Below are positions 1 through 8,321 of a stretch of 54,007 nt of DNA, in pieces. The notes under the pieces are model-generated. The model did no database searches. It saw only the letters and a list, made by a program, of their open reading frames with translations, and was not told the DNA's origin. Origin of the DNA: Mesorhizobium erdmanii USDA 3471 (GTDB taxonomy: Bacteria > Pseudomonadota > Alphaproteobacteria > Rhizobiales > Rhizobiaceae); contig NZ_AXAE01000036.1 of the NCBI RefSeq assembly GCF_000472705.1, positions 1 to 54,007 of the forward strand, given 5' to 3'. Within the stretch, counting starts at the first letter, position 1. Every line of letters begins with the position of its first letter. A program made the translations under genes and the position numbers.

Positions 1-282
1 CGCTCACCCAAGTCGATCGCCGCACTCGCCGGCCTTGCCCCCTTCGACAACAAGAGCGGCAAGCTCAACCGCAGGAGCCAGATCCAGGGTGGCCGATCGC
101 GTGTGCGCCGTGCTCTCTACATGGCTGCGCTCGGCGCCATCCGAGCTTGTGAGCGCTTCAGGGCTTTCTATACCGCCATCGCAGCCCGCTCAGGCTCGAA
201 GAAGCTGGCCATCATCGCCGTCGCAAGGAAGCTCCTTGTCGTCCTCAATGCCATCATTCGAGACAAAAAAGCTTTCGCATGA
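1..282 (+). CDS. IS110-family transposase, C-terminal fragment
   Basis: The first reading frame is open from base 1 to a TGA at 280-282 and gives 93 residues with no start inside the window, so the gene begins upstream. The peptide has the C-terminal transposase_20 look (IS116/IS110/IS902): SIAALAGLAPFDNKSG, then a basic stretch, RRALYMAA, and a KLAIIAVARKLLVVLNAI tail. IS110 enzymes are DEDD transposases related to RuvC-like nucleases; the catalytic DEDD domain is not in view. Whether the upstream part is intact cannot be told. The 185 bases that follow (283-467) show no gene. Confidence 0.85.
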   Translation, partial: RSPKSIAALAGLAPFDNKSGKLNRRSQIQGGRSRVRRALYMAALGAIRACERFRAFYTAIAARSGSKKLAIIAVARKLLVVLNAIIRDKKAFA

Positions 283-467
283 ACACAGTTGCCATTCCGT
301 GACCTGCGAGCGGCTCCGCGGTGCAGAATCTGCGGACCGACCGCAAAGTCGTATATGCTTGTGAAGACGACCTTTCCGGATCGCCCCGTTCTTCGGCAGC
401 TGTCGCGGCATGGATCCTCGGGTCTGCGCGCGCGCTCCGCGCCCGCTACGCCCGTGGATGACGAAAA

Positions 468-827
468 TTAAAACAATCTTCCGCCGTCCGGCACCTTGCG
501 CTCGATGGCGCCGAGTACCACCGCGCCCTCCTCGTCGGGAAAGCCGAGCGTCAGCACTTCCGACATGAACGGCCCGATCTGGCGTGGCGGGAAATTGACC
601 ACCGCGAACACCTGCCGCCCGACCAGCGTCTCGGGCGCATAATATTTGGTAATCTGCGCCGACGATTTCTTGACGCCGATGTCGGGTCCGAAATCGATCT
701 TCAACTTGAACGCAGGCTTGCGCGCTTCCGGGAAAGGCTCGGCCTCGACGATCGTGCCGGCGCGGATGTCGACACGATCGAAATCGGCAAAACTGATCTC
801 GGGCTTACGCTCTTTGCTTGCACTCAT
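468..827 (-). CDS. csaA: CsaA-type tRNA-binding/chaperone protein
   Basis: The product is 119 residues, the normal size for CsaA, a homodimeric OB-fold protein of the tRNA-binding domain family (EMAP/TRBP type) described as an export-related chaperone. Visible family features are VDIRAGTIVEAEPFPEARKP near residues 18-37, the KKSSAQITKYY segment, and the C-terminal FPDEEGAVVLGA and VPDGGRLF. The ATG at 827 was chosen over an upstream in-frame start because the extra 36 residues overlap the upstream gene and look like shadow sequence. It lies 11 bases after the YbjN-like gene on the same strand, so the two are probably co-transcribed. The physiological substrate is unknown. Confidence 0.88.
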   Translation of the reverse strand: MSASKERKPEISFADFDRVDIRAGTIVEAEPFPEARKPAFKLKIDFGPDIGVKKSSAQITKYYAPETLVGRQVFAVVNFPPRQIGPFMSEVLTLGFPDEEGAVVLGAIERKVPDGGRLF

Positions 828-838
828 TAGCGTACCGC

Positions 839-1339
839 TCAGGCGTTGCCGTAGGTCTCGAACAGCACGCCGGCCAGTGCATCCTTGGCCGAAGTTCCCG
901 ACCAGACGACGAACTGGAAAGCCTGGAAATAGCATTCGCAGGCTTCCAGCGCCGAGGCCAAGAGTACCTCGACCTGCTGGCTCGACGGCTCGAGCCCGCC
1001 GGCCAGAAGCAGCGACTGGCGGAACATGATCGCGCCTTCCTGCTCCCAGAGATCGAAATGCCCGAACAGCATCTGTTCGTTGATCAGCGACAACAGCCGC
1101 ATCACTTCCAGCGCGCGCGTCTCCGGCACCTTGATGTCAAAGGCGCAGGCCAGATGCAGCGCCTCGAAATCCTCCATCCAGGAGAAGGAGACGTGATAAT
1201 CGGTCCAGCTACCGGCGACCGAGATCGAAATTTCGTCATCGCCGGCCCGTTCGAAGGACCAGTCATTGTTGTGAGCCACCTGCTCGATCACATCCACCGG
1301 ATGGATTTCGCGGGAGAATTCGAGTTCGAGAAGTTCCAT
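839..1339 (-). CDS. YbjN domain-containing protein
   Basis: The product is 166 residues with the YbjN fold (related to type III secretion chaperones): an N-terminal MELLELEFSREIHPVDVIEQ helix, a strand-rich middle (WSFERAGDDEISISVAG, YHVSFSWMEDFEALHLACAF) and a C-terminal helix. There is no signal peptide or membrane segment, so it should be cytosolic. YbjN proteins of E. coli are linked to stress and motility, but the alphaproteobacterial branch has no agreed function. The ATG at 1339 is preferred because the 20 residues before it are low-quality. It is followed closely by csaA. Confidence 0.8.
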   Translation of the reverse strand: MELLELEFSREIHPVDVIEQVAHNNDWSFERAGDDEISISVAGSWTDYHVSFSWMEDFEALHLACAFDIKVPETRALEVMRLLSLINEQMLFGHFDLWEQEGAIMFRQSLLLAGGLEPSSQQVEVLLASALEACECYFQAFQFVVWSGTSAKDALAGVLFETYGNA

Positions 1340-1682
1340 GGAATGCTTCCTGTCGTTCTGAGGAGCGCCGCCACACGCTCCGCGGGAGGGCACACACAAC
1401 GAACAATCTGATCTAGAACTCGGACGGCCAGGACTTTCTTCGCGCTAAGACTACTTCTCGACGCAACGACCCCAGACCGGACCCCACCGCCCGGCCGCAT
1501 GACCCTGCTCCGAATCATGCAACAAATTCAGTCTATTGATCGGGAGTCGCGTGAACAGCCCAATTTTTCGCACTGCGTCATTCGCATGTGGAAAGGCGCT
1601 GTCACAAAGATTCATGCAATGCCGTTAAGCGATTCACGGCAAAGCGCTTTTCAGGCTTCGACTATGTGGAAAAGTTTAACGA
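1340..1682. other. Intergenic region, 343 bases
   Basis: No convincing gene is visible. This stretch should contain the promoter of the minus-strand ybjN-like/csaA pair. The half from about 1500 to 1682 is AT-richer than its surroundings and has two TGTGGAAA-like words, but no clear binding site or RNA structure could be recognised. Confidence 0.5.
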
Positions 1683-1985
1683 TTATTTTTTTGCGCGCGG
1701 CTTCGCCGCCGCCGCTGGTGCGGCATCGCCGGCCAGTTCGGCGAGCTTGGCTTCGAGCGCTTCGATGCGGGCGGCAAGCCTGGCATTCTCGTCTCGGGCC
1801 TTGGCGGCCATTTCGCGCGCTGCCTCGAATTCCTCGCGCTGCACCACGTCCATCGAATTGAGGATGCGCTCCGCCTGCCCCTTGAAGGCGGTCTCCACCT
1901 CGCGGCGCACACCTTGCGCGGCACCGGCGGCGTCGGTCATCAGCTTGGCGAATTCATCGAGAATGCGGTTCGGTCCTGTCGACAT
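1683..1985 (-). CDS. ubiK: UbiK-like (BMFP domain) accessory factor
   Basis: The product is 100 residues: an amphipathic N-terminal half (NRILDEFAKLMTDAAGAAQGVRREVETAFKGQ in pieces), the segment ILNSMDVVQREEFEAAREMA, then a heptad-like coiled coil (ARDENARLAARIEALEAKLAEL) and an Ala/Lys-rich tail. This is the layout of the membrane-fusogenic BMFP family, which includes E. coli UbiK/YqiC, an accessory factor of the aerobic ubiquinone biosynthesis complex. Function in rhizobia is inferred from the family only. The ATG at 1985 begins MSTGPNRI; an upstream in-frame start would add 26 unlikely residues. Confidence 0.82.
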   Translation of the reverse strand: MSTGPNRILDEFAKLMTDAAGAAQGVRREVETAFKGQAERILNSMDVVQREEFEAAREMAAKARDENARLAARIEALEAKLAELAGDAAPAAAAKPRAKK

Positions 1986-2178
1986 GGCAAATCCTCGCTT
2001 GCTTGAAATGACGTAGTGGCGCTGCGCGCCGAATGCAAGAACGTTGAGGGCCTGGTGCGGCATCTGCGTTGCTATGGCGCACGGCTCGCAAAGCTATACT
2101 CGGGCGCGCCAAATTGCGTATTGTGTTTCGTCGCGTCTCGTGTCCCGGCACCAGTCGCCTCCGACCCAGGATCAGCCA

Positions 2179-2415
2179 ATGGCAACGCCTCCACGCCGAC
2201 CGACAAATCCGTTCGCAGCCGCCGAAGCTGCCTTCAAGCCGGTCAAGAAACCGGCGGCAGCCCCGCCTCGCGGGCCTTCCACCGCGCCTGATGTCCGCGA
2301 ACTTGTCTCGATCCGGATCGACCGGGCCGTGCTCGACCACTTCCAGGAGGATGGCCCCGGCTGGCAGGACAGGATCAACGACGCATTGCGACAGTTGGTG
2401 GCCGCCAAGGGGTGA
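2179..2415 (+). CDS. BrnA-like small protein, no BrnT partner
   Basis: The product is 78 residues with a Pro/Ala-rich N-terminal half (TPPRRPTNPFAAAEAAFKP) and a C-terminal RELVSIRIDRAVLDHFQEDG followed by PGWQDRINDALRQLV. The second half matches the ribbon-helix-helix end of BrnA antitoxins (IRID..VLD.F...GPGWQ.RIN..L). No BrnT toxin gene lies on either side, so this is an orphan BrnA-like DNA-binding protein rather than a recognisable toxin-antitoxin pair. The start is the ATG at 2179; longer forms starting at 2044 or 2074 are possible but read like non-coding sequence. Confidence 0.7.
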   Translation: MATPPRRPTNPFAAAEAAFKPVKKPAAAPPRGPSTAPDVRELVSIRIDRAVLDHFQEDGPGWQDRINDALRQLVAAKG

Positions 2416-2548
2416 GTTGCCCCACGTCGCGACGGCTCGCGGCGTGGACCCGTCGCGACACTTGACGGCAGCCAGCTTGCCTTGACCCTGCCAAAACCCT
2501 GCCGCATGGTCCGCGCGCAAAACGCGTTTCGCAACCGAGAGCTCCCCG

Positions 2549-3409
2549 TTGAACGAATATTTCCTGCTGCCGCTGGCCTCGCTGCCGTTTCCCAACATCA
2601 ACCCGATCCTGATCCAGATCGGGCCGCTGGCGGTGCACTGGTACGGCGTCGGTTACATCGTCGGCATCCTGTTTGCCTGGTGGTACGCCAAGCGGCTCGC
2701 CGCCAATCCGAAATTGTGGCCCGACGGCGTCCTGCCGATGAAGCCGGAGGACCTCGACGATTTCATCGTCTGGGCGGCGATCGGCGTCGTGCTCGGCGGC
2801 CGCACCGGTTACGTGCTGTTCTATGACCTGCCGCGCTATATCCAGCATCCGCTCGACATCTTCGCCGTCTGGCAGGGCGGCATGTCGTTCCATGGCGGCC
2901 TGCTCGGCGTCATCCTCGCCATGACGCTGTTTTCCATCAAGCGCGGCATCCGCACTTGGTCGCTGTTCGATGTCGTGGCCGCCGGCGTGCCGGTTGGGCT
3001 CGGCCTGGTGCGCGTCGCCAATTTCATCAACTCGGAGCTTTGGGGCCGGCCGACCGACGTACCGTGGGCAATGGAATTCCCAAATGGCGGCCCGTTCACC
3101 CGCCATCCTAGCCAGCTCTACGAAGCGTTTCTCGAAGGCATCGTGCTGTTCCTCGTGCTGCGCATCCTCACCCATTCGCGCTTCAAGCTGAAGACACCGC
3201 GCTTCGTGGGCGGCGCCTTCATCTGCGGCTACGGCCTGTCGCGGATCTTTGTCGAATTCTTCCGCGAGCCTGACCAGCAACTCGGCTATCTCCTCGGCAC
3301 CAACTGGCTGACCATGGGCATGATCCTGTCGACGCCGATGGTGCTGGCCGGAATCTGGGCGATGGCGACCGCCAAGCCGGTGACGCAAATGGAGCCGCGG
3401 GCGACATGA
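2549..3409 (+). CDS. lgt: Prolipoprotein diacylglyceryl transferase
   Basis: Lgt transfers diacylglycerol from phosphatidylglycerol to the lipobox cysteine of prolipoproteins in the inner membrane. The 286-residue product has the expected set of hydrophobic segments, HWYGVGYIVGILFAWWYAK near residues 31-49, GGRTGYVLFYD, a GGMSFHGGLLG signature with the conserved histidine, and RVANFINSELWGRPTDVPWA. The start is a TTG at 2549, since no ATG or GTG sits at the conserved N-terminus; a purine-rich stretch precedes it. The 3' end overlaps the next gene by 4 bases (ATGA), which implies translational coupling with midA. Confidence 0.95.
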   Translation: MNEYFLLPLASLPFPNINPILIQIGPLAVHWYGVGYIVGILFAWWYAKRLAANPKLWPDGVLPMKPEDLDDFIVWAAIGVVLGGRTGYVLFYDLPRYIQHPLDIFAVWQGGMSFHGGLLGVILAMTLFSIKRGIRTWSLFDVVAAGVPVGLGLVRVANFINSELWGRPTDVPWAMEFPNGGPFTRHPSQLYEAFLEGIVLFLVLRILTHSRFKLKTPRFVGGAFICGYGLSRIFVEFFREPDQQLGYLLGTNWLTMGMILSTPMVLAGIWAMATAKPVTQMEPRAT

Positions 3410-4494
3410 CGCGGCTGAAGACCCGCATCGTCGACCTGATCGAGGCGCTTGGGCCGCTTCCCGTCAACGAATATATGGCGCTGTGCCTGTTCGATCCCGC
3501 CGACGGCTACTACACCACACGCGAGCCCTTTGGTGCGGCCGGCGACTTCGTCACCGCGCCGGAGATCAGCCAGATGTTCGGTGAACTCGTCGCCGTCTGG
3601 CTTTACCAGGCCTGGGCAGCGATTGGCCGGCCGATGCCGGTCACCGCCGCCGAGATCGGCCCCGGCCGCGGCACGTTGATGAAGGACATGCTGCGCACGC
3701 TGTCGCGGCTCGATCCTGATCTGGCCAATGGCGCTGCCTTCGCCATGATCGAGACCAGCCCGCGCCTGGCCGAAATCCAGAAGCGGACGCTCGGCGCGAC
3801 ACCTTTTACGGTTCAATGGCACGAGACCATCGAGACCTTGCCCCATCAGCCACTGCTCATCGTCGGCAACGAGTTGTTCGACGCCATCCCGATCCGCCAG
3901 TTCGTCCGCGCCGGCACCGGCTGGCGCGAGCGCATGGTCGGCCTCGACGACGACAACGCCCTTTCTTTCTTCGCCGGCGCCGGTTCGGTCGACGCAACGC
4001 TTCTGCCCGTTGACGCGGCCGAAGCGCCGCAAGGCGCGATCGTCGAGGTCGCGCCCGCCCGCACCGCCCTGATGGCGGCGATCGCCGAACGCATGGCCCG
4101 AAACGGTGGCGCCGGCCTGTTTCTCGACTATGGCCATCTGCAACCGGGGATCGGCGACACGCTGCAGGCCTTGCGCCGGCACCATCACGAAGATGTGCTG
4201 GCCAATCCCGGCGAAGCCGACGTCACCTCGCATGTCGATTTCGCCGCCCTTGCCGCGGTCGCGCGCGGGCATGGCCTCGACGTCCATCTGTCGACGCAAG
4301 GCTATTTCCTGCTCGGCATGGGCATTCTCGAGCGCGCCGGTCGGCTTGGCGCCGATGCCGGTCAGGCGGCTCGCGACGAGATATCATCTGCTGTCGAGCG
4401 GCTTGCCGGGCCGCAGGCCATGGGCGAGCTGTTCAAGGTGCTTGCCGTCATGCCGCGCTCCGTGTCCGTCAGGCCCTTTGCGACGGCGGATTGA
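3406..4494 (+). CDS. MidA/NDUFAF7-family SAM-dependent methyltransferase
   Basis: The 362-residue product belongs to the Methyltransf_28 family (DUF185). The eukaryotic homologue NDUFAF7 methylates an arginine of a complex I subunit, and bacterial members are presumed protein arginine methyltransferases. Visible motifs are the N-terminal GPLPVNEYMALCLFDPADGYY, GAAGDFVTAPEISQMFGE, the SAM motif AEIGPGRGTLMKDMLR, and the VGNELFDAIPIRQFV segment. It overlaps lgt by 4 bases. The bacterial substrate is not known; complex I is an inference from the homologue. Confidence 0.9.
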   Translation: MTRLKTRIVDLIEALGPLPVNEYMALCLFDPADGYYTTREPFGAAGDFVTAPEISQMFGELVAVWLYQAWAAIGRPMPVTAAEIGPGRGTLMKDMLRTLSRLDPDLANGAAFAMIETSPRLAEIQKRTLGATPFTVQWHETIETLPHQPLLIVGNELFDAIPIRQFVRAGTGWRERMVGLDDDNALSFFAGAGSVDATLLPVDAAEAPQGAIVEVAPARTALMAAIAERMARNGGAGLFLDYGHLQPGIGDTLQALRRHHHEDVLANPGEADVTSHVDFAALAAVARGHGLDVHLSTQGYFLLGMGILERAGRLGADAGQAARDEISSAVERLAGPQAMGELFKVLAVMPRSVSVRPFATAD

Positions 4495-4530
4495 CTTTTC
4501 ACCGCTGCCCCTCCCAATCTCCCGTCCGGT

Positions 4531-4563
4531 AAAAGAGCGGTCTGACCGCCGGCCGCTTTTTCT
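4531..4563 (+). terminator. Putative intrinsic terminator between midA and pgeF
   Basis: AGCGGTC (4536-4542) can pair with GGCCGCT (4551-4557), one pair being G-U, around an 8-base loop, followed by five T residues; an AAAAG run on the left can extend the stem. It sits inside a co-directional gene run, so it may reduce rather than stop read-through into pgeF. No folding energy was computed. Confidence 0.45.
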
Positions 4564-4597
4564 TGACGAAACCGCCCACACGGACAACAACGCCCGC

Positions 4598-5392
4598 ATG
4601 CTCAATCAGACCAAACCGGATCCCGTTCGGTCGCCGCGGCTGGACAAGGCGCAGGCACAAGGCATCCGCCACGGCTATTTCACCCGCACGGGCGGCGTCT
4701 CGACCGGCATCTACCAGGGTCTCAACATCGGCACCGGGTCGGATGACGACAAGGCGCTGGTGGCCGAGAACCGCGCCCGTGTCGCCGCCTGGATGGGCGT
4801 GCCGGCGAACCACCTGTTGACCGCCTGGCAGATCCATTCGCCCGATGTCGTCATCGCCAGGGAGCCCTTTGCCGGCGAGCGGCCCAAGGCCGACGCCCTC
4901 GTCACCGACCGGCCAGGCATCGCCATCGGCGCCTCGACCGCCGATTGCGGCCCGGTTCTGTTCGCCGATGCCGGGGCGCGCATCATCGGCGCGGCGCATG
5001 CCGGCTGGAAAGGCGCCTTCACGGGCGTGCTGGAAAACACCATTGCCGCCATGGAAAGCGTTGGCGCCCGCCGCGAAAACATCGTCGCCGTGCTCGGCCC
5101 CTCGATCGGCCCCGACAATTACGAGGTCGGGCCGGAATTCGTCGCCCGCTTCGTCGAGGCCGACGCCGAAAACATCGGCTATTTCGCGCCTTCGGCAAAG
5201 GCCGGCCACGCCATGTTCGACCTCGTCAGTTACACGGTCGACCGTCTGGCCAGGGCCGGCGTGACCGCCGAGGGCCTCGGCCGCTGCACCTATGCCGAGG
5301 AAGATTTGTTTTACTCCTACCGGCGCACCACGCACCGCAAGGAGCCTGATTACGGCCGGCAGGTTTCGGCAATCGTTTTGGAGAATGAATAA
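4598..5392 (+). CDS. pgeF: Peptidoglycan editing factor PgeF (YfiH/laccase-domain)
   Basis: The 264-residue product belongs to the cytosolic YfiH/PgeF family (formerly polyphenol oxidase), thought to correct wrong residues in UDP-MurNAc-peptide precursors, with purine nucleoside phosphorylase-like activity in some members. The His-Cys-His zinc signature is complete: WQIHSPDV, TADCGPVLF and AAHAGWKGAF, followed by LGPSIGPDNYEVG and the C-terminal CTYAEEDLFYSYRR. The start is the ATG at 4598, giving MLNQTKPDPVRSP; a longer in-frame reading runs back into midA and is not credible. Its stop overlaps the next start by one base. Confidence 0.92.
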   Translation: MLNQTKPDPVRSPRLDKAQAQGIRHGYFTRTGGVSTGIYQGLNIGTGSDDDKALVAENRARVAAWMGVPANHLLTAWQIHSPDVVIAREPFAGERPKADALVTDRPGIAIGASTADCGPVLFADAGARIIGAAHAGWKGAFTGVLENTIAAMESVGARRENIVAVLGPSIGPDNYEVGPEFVARFVEADAENIGYFAPSAKAGHAMFDLVSYTVDRLARAGVTAEGLGRCTYAEEDLFYSYRRTTHRKEPDYGRQVSAIVLENE

Positions 5393-6543
5393 TGGCTTTG
5401 CATTTTGAACGATCGGAATTTGACGCGCGTCGCGACCGGCTGATGATCGAGATGGCCGAGAAGAAGCTCGACGCCATCCTGCTGTTCGCGCAGGAAAGCA
5501 TGTACTGGCTGACCGGCTACGACACGTTCGGCTTCTGCTTCTTCCAGTGCCTGGTGGTGAAGGCCGACGGCTCCATGGTGCTTTTGACCCGCTCGGCCGA
5601 CCTGCGCCAGGCGCGCCACACCTCGATCATCGACAACATCGTGCTGTGGACCGACCGCGACGGCGCCAACCCGGCGGTCGACCTGCGCAACCTGCTCAAC
5701 GACCTCGACCTGCTCGGCGCTCGCATCGGCGTCGAATACGACACCCATGGCCTGACCGCCTATAATGGCCGCCGGCTGGACGAGCAGTTGCAGACCTTCG
5801 GCCAGATCGCGGACGCCTCCGGCATTGTCGGCCGGCTGCGCCTGTTCAAGAGCCCGGCCGAGGTCGCCAAGGCCGAGAAGGCCGCCAACCTCTCCGACGA
5901 CGCGCTGGACGCCGCACTTCCGCTGATCAAGCAGGGTGGGGACGAAGCGCTGATCCTCGCCGCCATGCAAGGCGCGATCTTCGCCGGCGGCGGCGATTAC
6001 CCGGCCAACGAGTTCATCATCGGCTCCGGCGCCGATGCGCTGCTCTGCCGTTACAAGGCCGGCCGCCGCAAGCTCACCAAGAACGACCAGCTGACGCTAG
6101 AATGGGCGGGTGTCTTCCATCATTACCATGCGCCGATGATGCGCACGGTGCTGACCGGCAAGGCGTCGAGGCGCCATCAGGAACTGTTCGACGCCGCGCG
6201 TGCCGCGCTGCTCGCGGTGGAGAAAGCGATGACGCCGGGCAATACATTCGGCGATGTCTTCGACGCGCACGCCCGCACCATGGAAGCGCACGGCCTGACC
6301 AAGCATCGGCTGAACGCCTGCGGCTATTCGGTCGGCGCGCGCTTCACGCCGTCCTGGATGGACATGCCGATGTTCTATCAGGGCAATCCCGAGCCGATCG
6401 CGCCCAACATGACGCTGTTCGCCCACATGATCATCATGGATTCCGAGACCGAGACGGCAATGACGCTTGGCCGCACCTACCTGACCACCGAATCCCAGCC
6501 GAAGCCGCTTTCCCGCCATGATCTCGACTTGATCGTACAGTGA
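5392..6543 (+). CDS. M24-fold (Xaa-Pro peptidase/creatinase-like) protein lacking metal ligands
   Basis: The 383-residue product has a creatinase N-terminal domain (about 8-145) and a pita-bread M24 domain (about 155-370). True M24 peptidases need five ligands (D, D, H, E, E). Here the first site reads TLEWAG (E237), the second HYHAPMMRT (no Asp near 247), the histidine motif is GYSVGARFTP (Y312), and the first Glu position reads MD (349-350). Creatinase and ectoine hydrolase (DoeA/EutD) also use this fold without a classic dimetal centre, so hydrolysis of a small C-N substrate is more likely than peptidase activity. The start overlaps the pgeF stop by one base. Confidence 0.82.
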   Translation: MALHFERSEFDARRDRLMIEMAEKKLDAILLFAQESMYWLTGYDTFGFCFFQCLVVKADGSMVLLTRSADLRQARHTSIIDNIVLWTDRDGANPAVDLRNLLNDLDLLGARIGVEYDTHGLTAYNGRRLDEQLQTFGQIADASGIVGRLRLFKSPAEVAKAEKAANLSDDALDAALPLIKQGGDEALILAAMQGAIFAGGGDYPANEFIIGSGADALLCRYKAGRRKLTKNDQLTLEWAGVFHHYHAPMMRTVLTGKASRRHQELFDAARAALLAVEKAMTPGNTFGDVFDAHARTMEAHGLTKHRLNACGYSVGARFTPSWMDMPMFYQGNPEPIAPNMTLFAHMIIMDSETETAMTLGRTYLTTESQPKPLSRHDLDLIVQ

Positions 6544-6586
6544 ATCCATAATGGGAGGCGTTCTTCGCCAAGGAGTTAGAAGGCAA

Positions 6587-7213
6587 ATGAGACGATCGCA
6601 TGTGACGACCGTGTCATTGCTTGTGGCATTGGCTGTTGCCTCCTGCACCAACGCAAAGGACGTTCTCGAACCCTCCGCCATCACCCCGCCGGCCGCCTCC
6701 GCACAGACCGCGGCGCCGGGCAGCACGGCGGCCACGGTTCCCGCAACGTCACCAGTGCCTGGCGCCACCACGGCCGGGGCGCCCGCAACCACCACCACGC
6801 CGCTCACGCCAGCGCAGAGCGCAGCCATCCTGTCGAAGACCCGGCTGCAGATCGCGCCGATCGTCGGCGCTTCGGTGGAGGCCGCGACACCGTTGACGGC
6901 GGAATTGCAGGCGCGCGCCAAGCAGCGCGGCATCACGCTGGCCGGCAGCCAGGACCAGACCGCGACGCATGTGCTGAAAGGTTATTTCTCGGCGATTTCG
7001 GAGGGCAAGGACACCACCGTCATCTATGTCTGGGACGTCTACGACCCATCGGGCAACCGCCTGCACCGCATCAACGGCCAGATGAAGGCGCCTTCGGTTG
7101 GCAAAGGCGGGGGCGCCGACAGCTGGAAGGATGTCTCGCCGGCCACCATGCAGGCGATCGCCGACCAGACCATAGACCAGTTCGCGGCGTTTCTCGGCGG
7201 CAAGGCGGGCTAG
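6587..7213 (+). CDS. Putative lipoprotein
   Basis: The product is 208 residues when started at the ATG at 6587, which has an AAGGAG about 11 bases upstream and gives a clean signal (MRRSHVTTVSLLVALAVASC) ending in a lipobox; the earlier ATG at 6551 would put 12 charged residues before it. After the lipobox cysteine comes a Pro/Ala/Thr-rich linker to about residue 75, then a globular domain with QLTAELQARAKQRGITL-like helices, THVLKGYFSAISEGKDTTVIYVWDVYDP and a C-terminal helix. Probable substrate of lgt, five genes upstream. Localisation (inner or outer membrane) and role are unknown. Confidence 0.8.
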   Translation: MRRSHVTTVSLLVALAVASCTNAKDVLEPSAITPPAASAQTAAPGSTAATVPATSPVPGATTAGAPATTTTPLTPAQSAAILSKTRLQIAPIVGASVEAATPLTAELQARAKQRGITLAGSQDQTATHVLKGYFSAISEGKDTTVIYVWDVYDPSGNRLHRINGQMKAPSVGKGGGADSWKDVSPATMQAIADQTIDQFAAFLGGKAG

Positions 7214-7381
7214 CAAGGGGTGCTGGAGTGTTGCCTCTCGGCGATGGCACCAACCTTTCTTGAGTTTAGCCGGCGGATTCCCGATCTCGGCGCTTGCAAT
7301 ACCGGCGCGGGCCGCTAAAAGCCCGGTTAACGGGCGCAGGCGAGTCCGTGAGGTCTCGCCATCCTCCACCAGGAACGGTGC

Positions 7382-8317
7382 ATGAAACTCTTCGCGGGCA
7401 ATTCCAACAGGGTGCTGGCCGAAGCGGTCGCCCGCTATCTCAACATCCCGCTGGGCAAGGCCAGTGTCAGGCGCTTCGCCGACCAGGAAATCTTCGTCGA
7501 AATCCAGGAAAACGTGCGCGGCGAGGATGTCTTCATCCTGCAGTCGACGTCGTTCCCGACCAACGATCATTTGATGGAATTGCTCATCATGATCGACGCC
7601 TTCATGCGCTCCTCGGCCAAGCGCATCACCGCGGTGATTCCCTATTTCGGCTACGCCAGGCAGGACCGCCGGGCGTCGGGCCGCACGCCTATCTCGGCCA
7701 AGCTGGTCGCCAACATGATCACCCGCGCCGGCGTCGACCGGGTTCTGACGCTCGACCTGCATGCCGGCCAGATCCAGGGCTTCTTCGACATTCCGACCGA
7801 CAATCTGTTCTCGGTGCCGGTGATGGCCCGCGACGTGAAGGCGAAATACAAGCAGCTCGGCAACGTCGTGGTGGTGTCGCCCGACATTGGCGGCGTGGTG
7901 CGGGCGCGCGCGCTGGCCAAGCGCTTCGACGCGCAGCTCGCCATCGTCGACAAACGCCGCGAGCGGCCAGGCGAATCGGAAGTCATGAACATCATCGGCG
8001 CGGTGGCCGGCAAGGATTGCCTGCTGATCGACGACATCGTCGATTCCGGCGGCACGCTGTGCAATGCCGCCGATGCGCTGTTAGCAAACGGTGCCACCAG
8101 CGTCACCGCCTATATCACCCATGGCGTGCTGTCGGGCGGCGCGGTCGCGCGCATCAGCGGCTCGAAGCTGCAGGAACTGGTGATCACCGATTCCATCCAG
8201 CCGACTCAAGGCGTGCTCGACGCCCCCAACATCCGCGTCATCTCGATCGCCGACCTTATGGGCGAAGCGATCTCGCGCACGGCGACCGAGGAATCGGTGT
8301 CGAGCCTGTTCGACTAA
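7382..8317 (+). CDS. prs: Ribose-phosphate pyrophosphokinase (PRPP synthetase)
   Basis: Prs makes PRPP from ribose 5-phosphate and ATP for nucleotide, histidine and tryptophan synthesis. The 311-residue product shows RRFADQEIFVEIQENVRGEDVF near the N-terminus, IPYFGYARQDRR (ATP site), the divalent-ion signature DLHAGQIQGFFDIPTDNL, and the PRPP loop LLIDDIVDSGGTLCNAA. The length is normal for class I enzymes. A gap of 168 bases separates it from the lipoprotein gene, so it may have its own promoter. A palindromic repeat starts 5 bases after the stop. Confidence 0.97.
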   Translation: MKLFAGNSNRVLAEAVARYLNIPLGKASVRRFADQEIFVEIQENVRGEDVFILQSTSFPTNDHLMELLIMIDAFMRSSAKRITAVIPYFGYARQDRRASGRTPISAKLVANMITRAGVDRVLTLDLHAGQIQGFFDIPTDNLFSVPVMARDVKAKYKQLGNVVVVSPDIGGVVRARALAKRFDAQLAIVDKRRERPGESEVMNIIGAVAGKDCLLIDDIVDSGGTLCNAADALLANGATSVTAYITHGVLSGGAVARISGSKLQELVITDSIQPTQGVLDAPNIRVISIADLMGEAISRTATEESVSSLFD

Positions 8318-8321
8318 CGCT

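Noticed and set aside
1585..1680. DnaA boxes or replication origin
   Set aside because: TGTGGAAA words differ from the DnaA consensus, and no origin-linked genes are near.
2044..2178. BrnTA toxin-antitoxin pair around 2179-2415
   Set aside because: No reading frame with BrnT features is present on either side.
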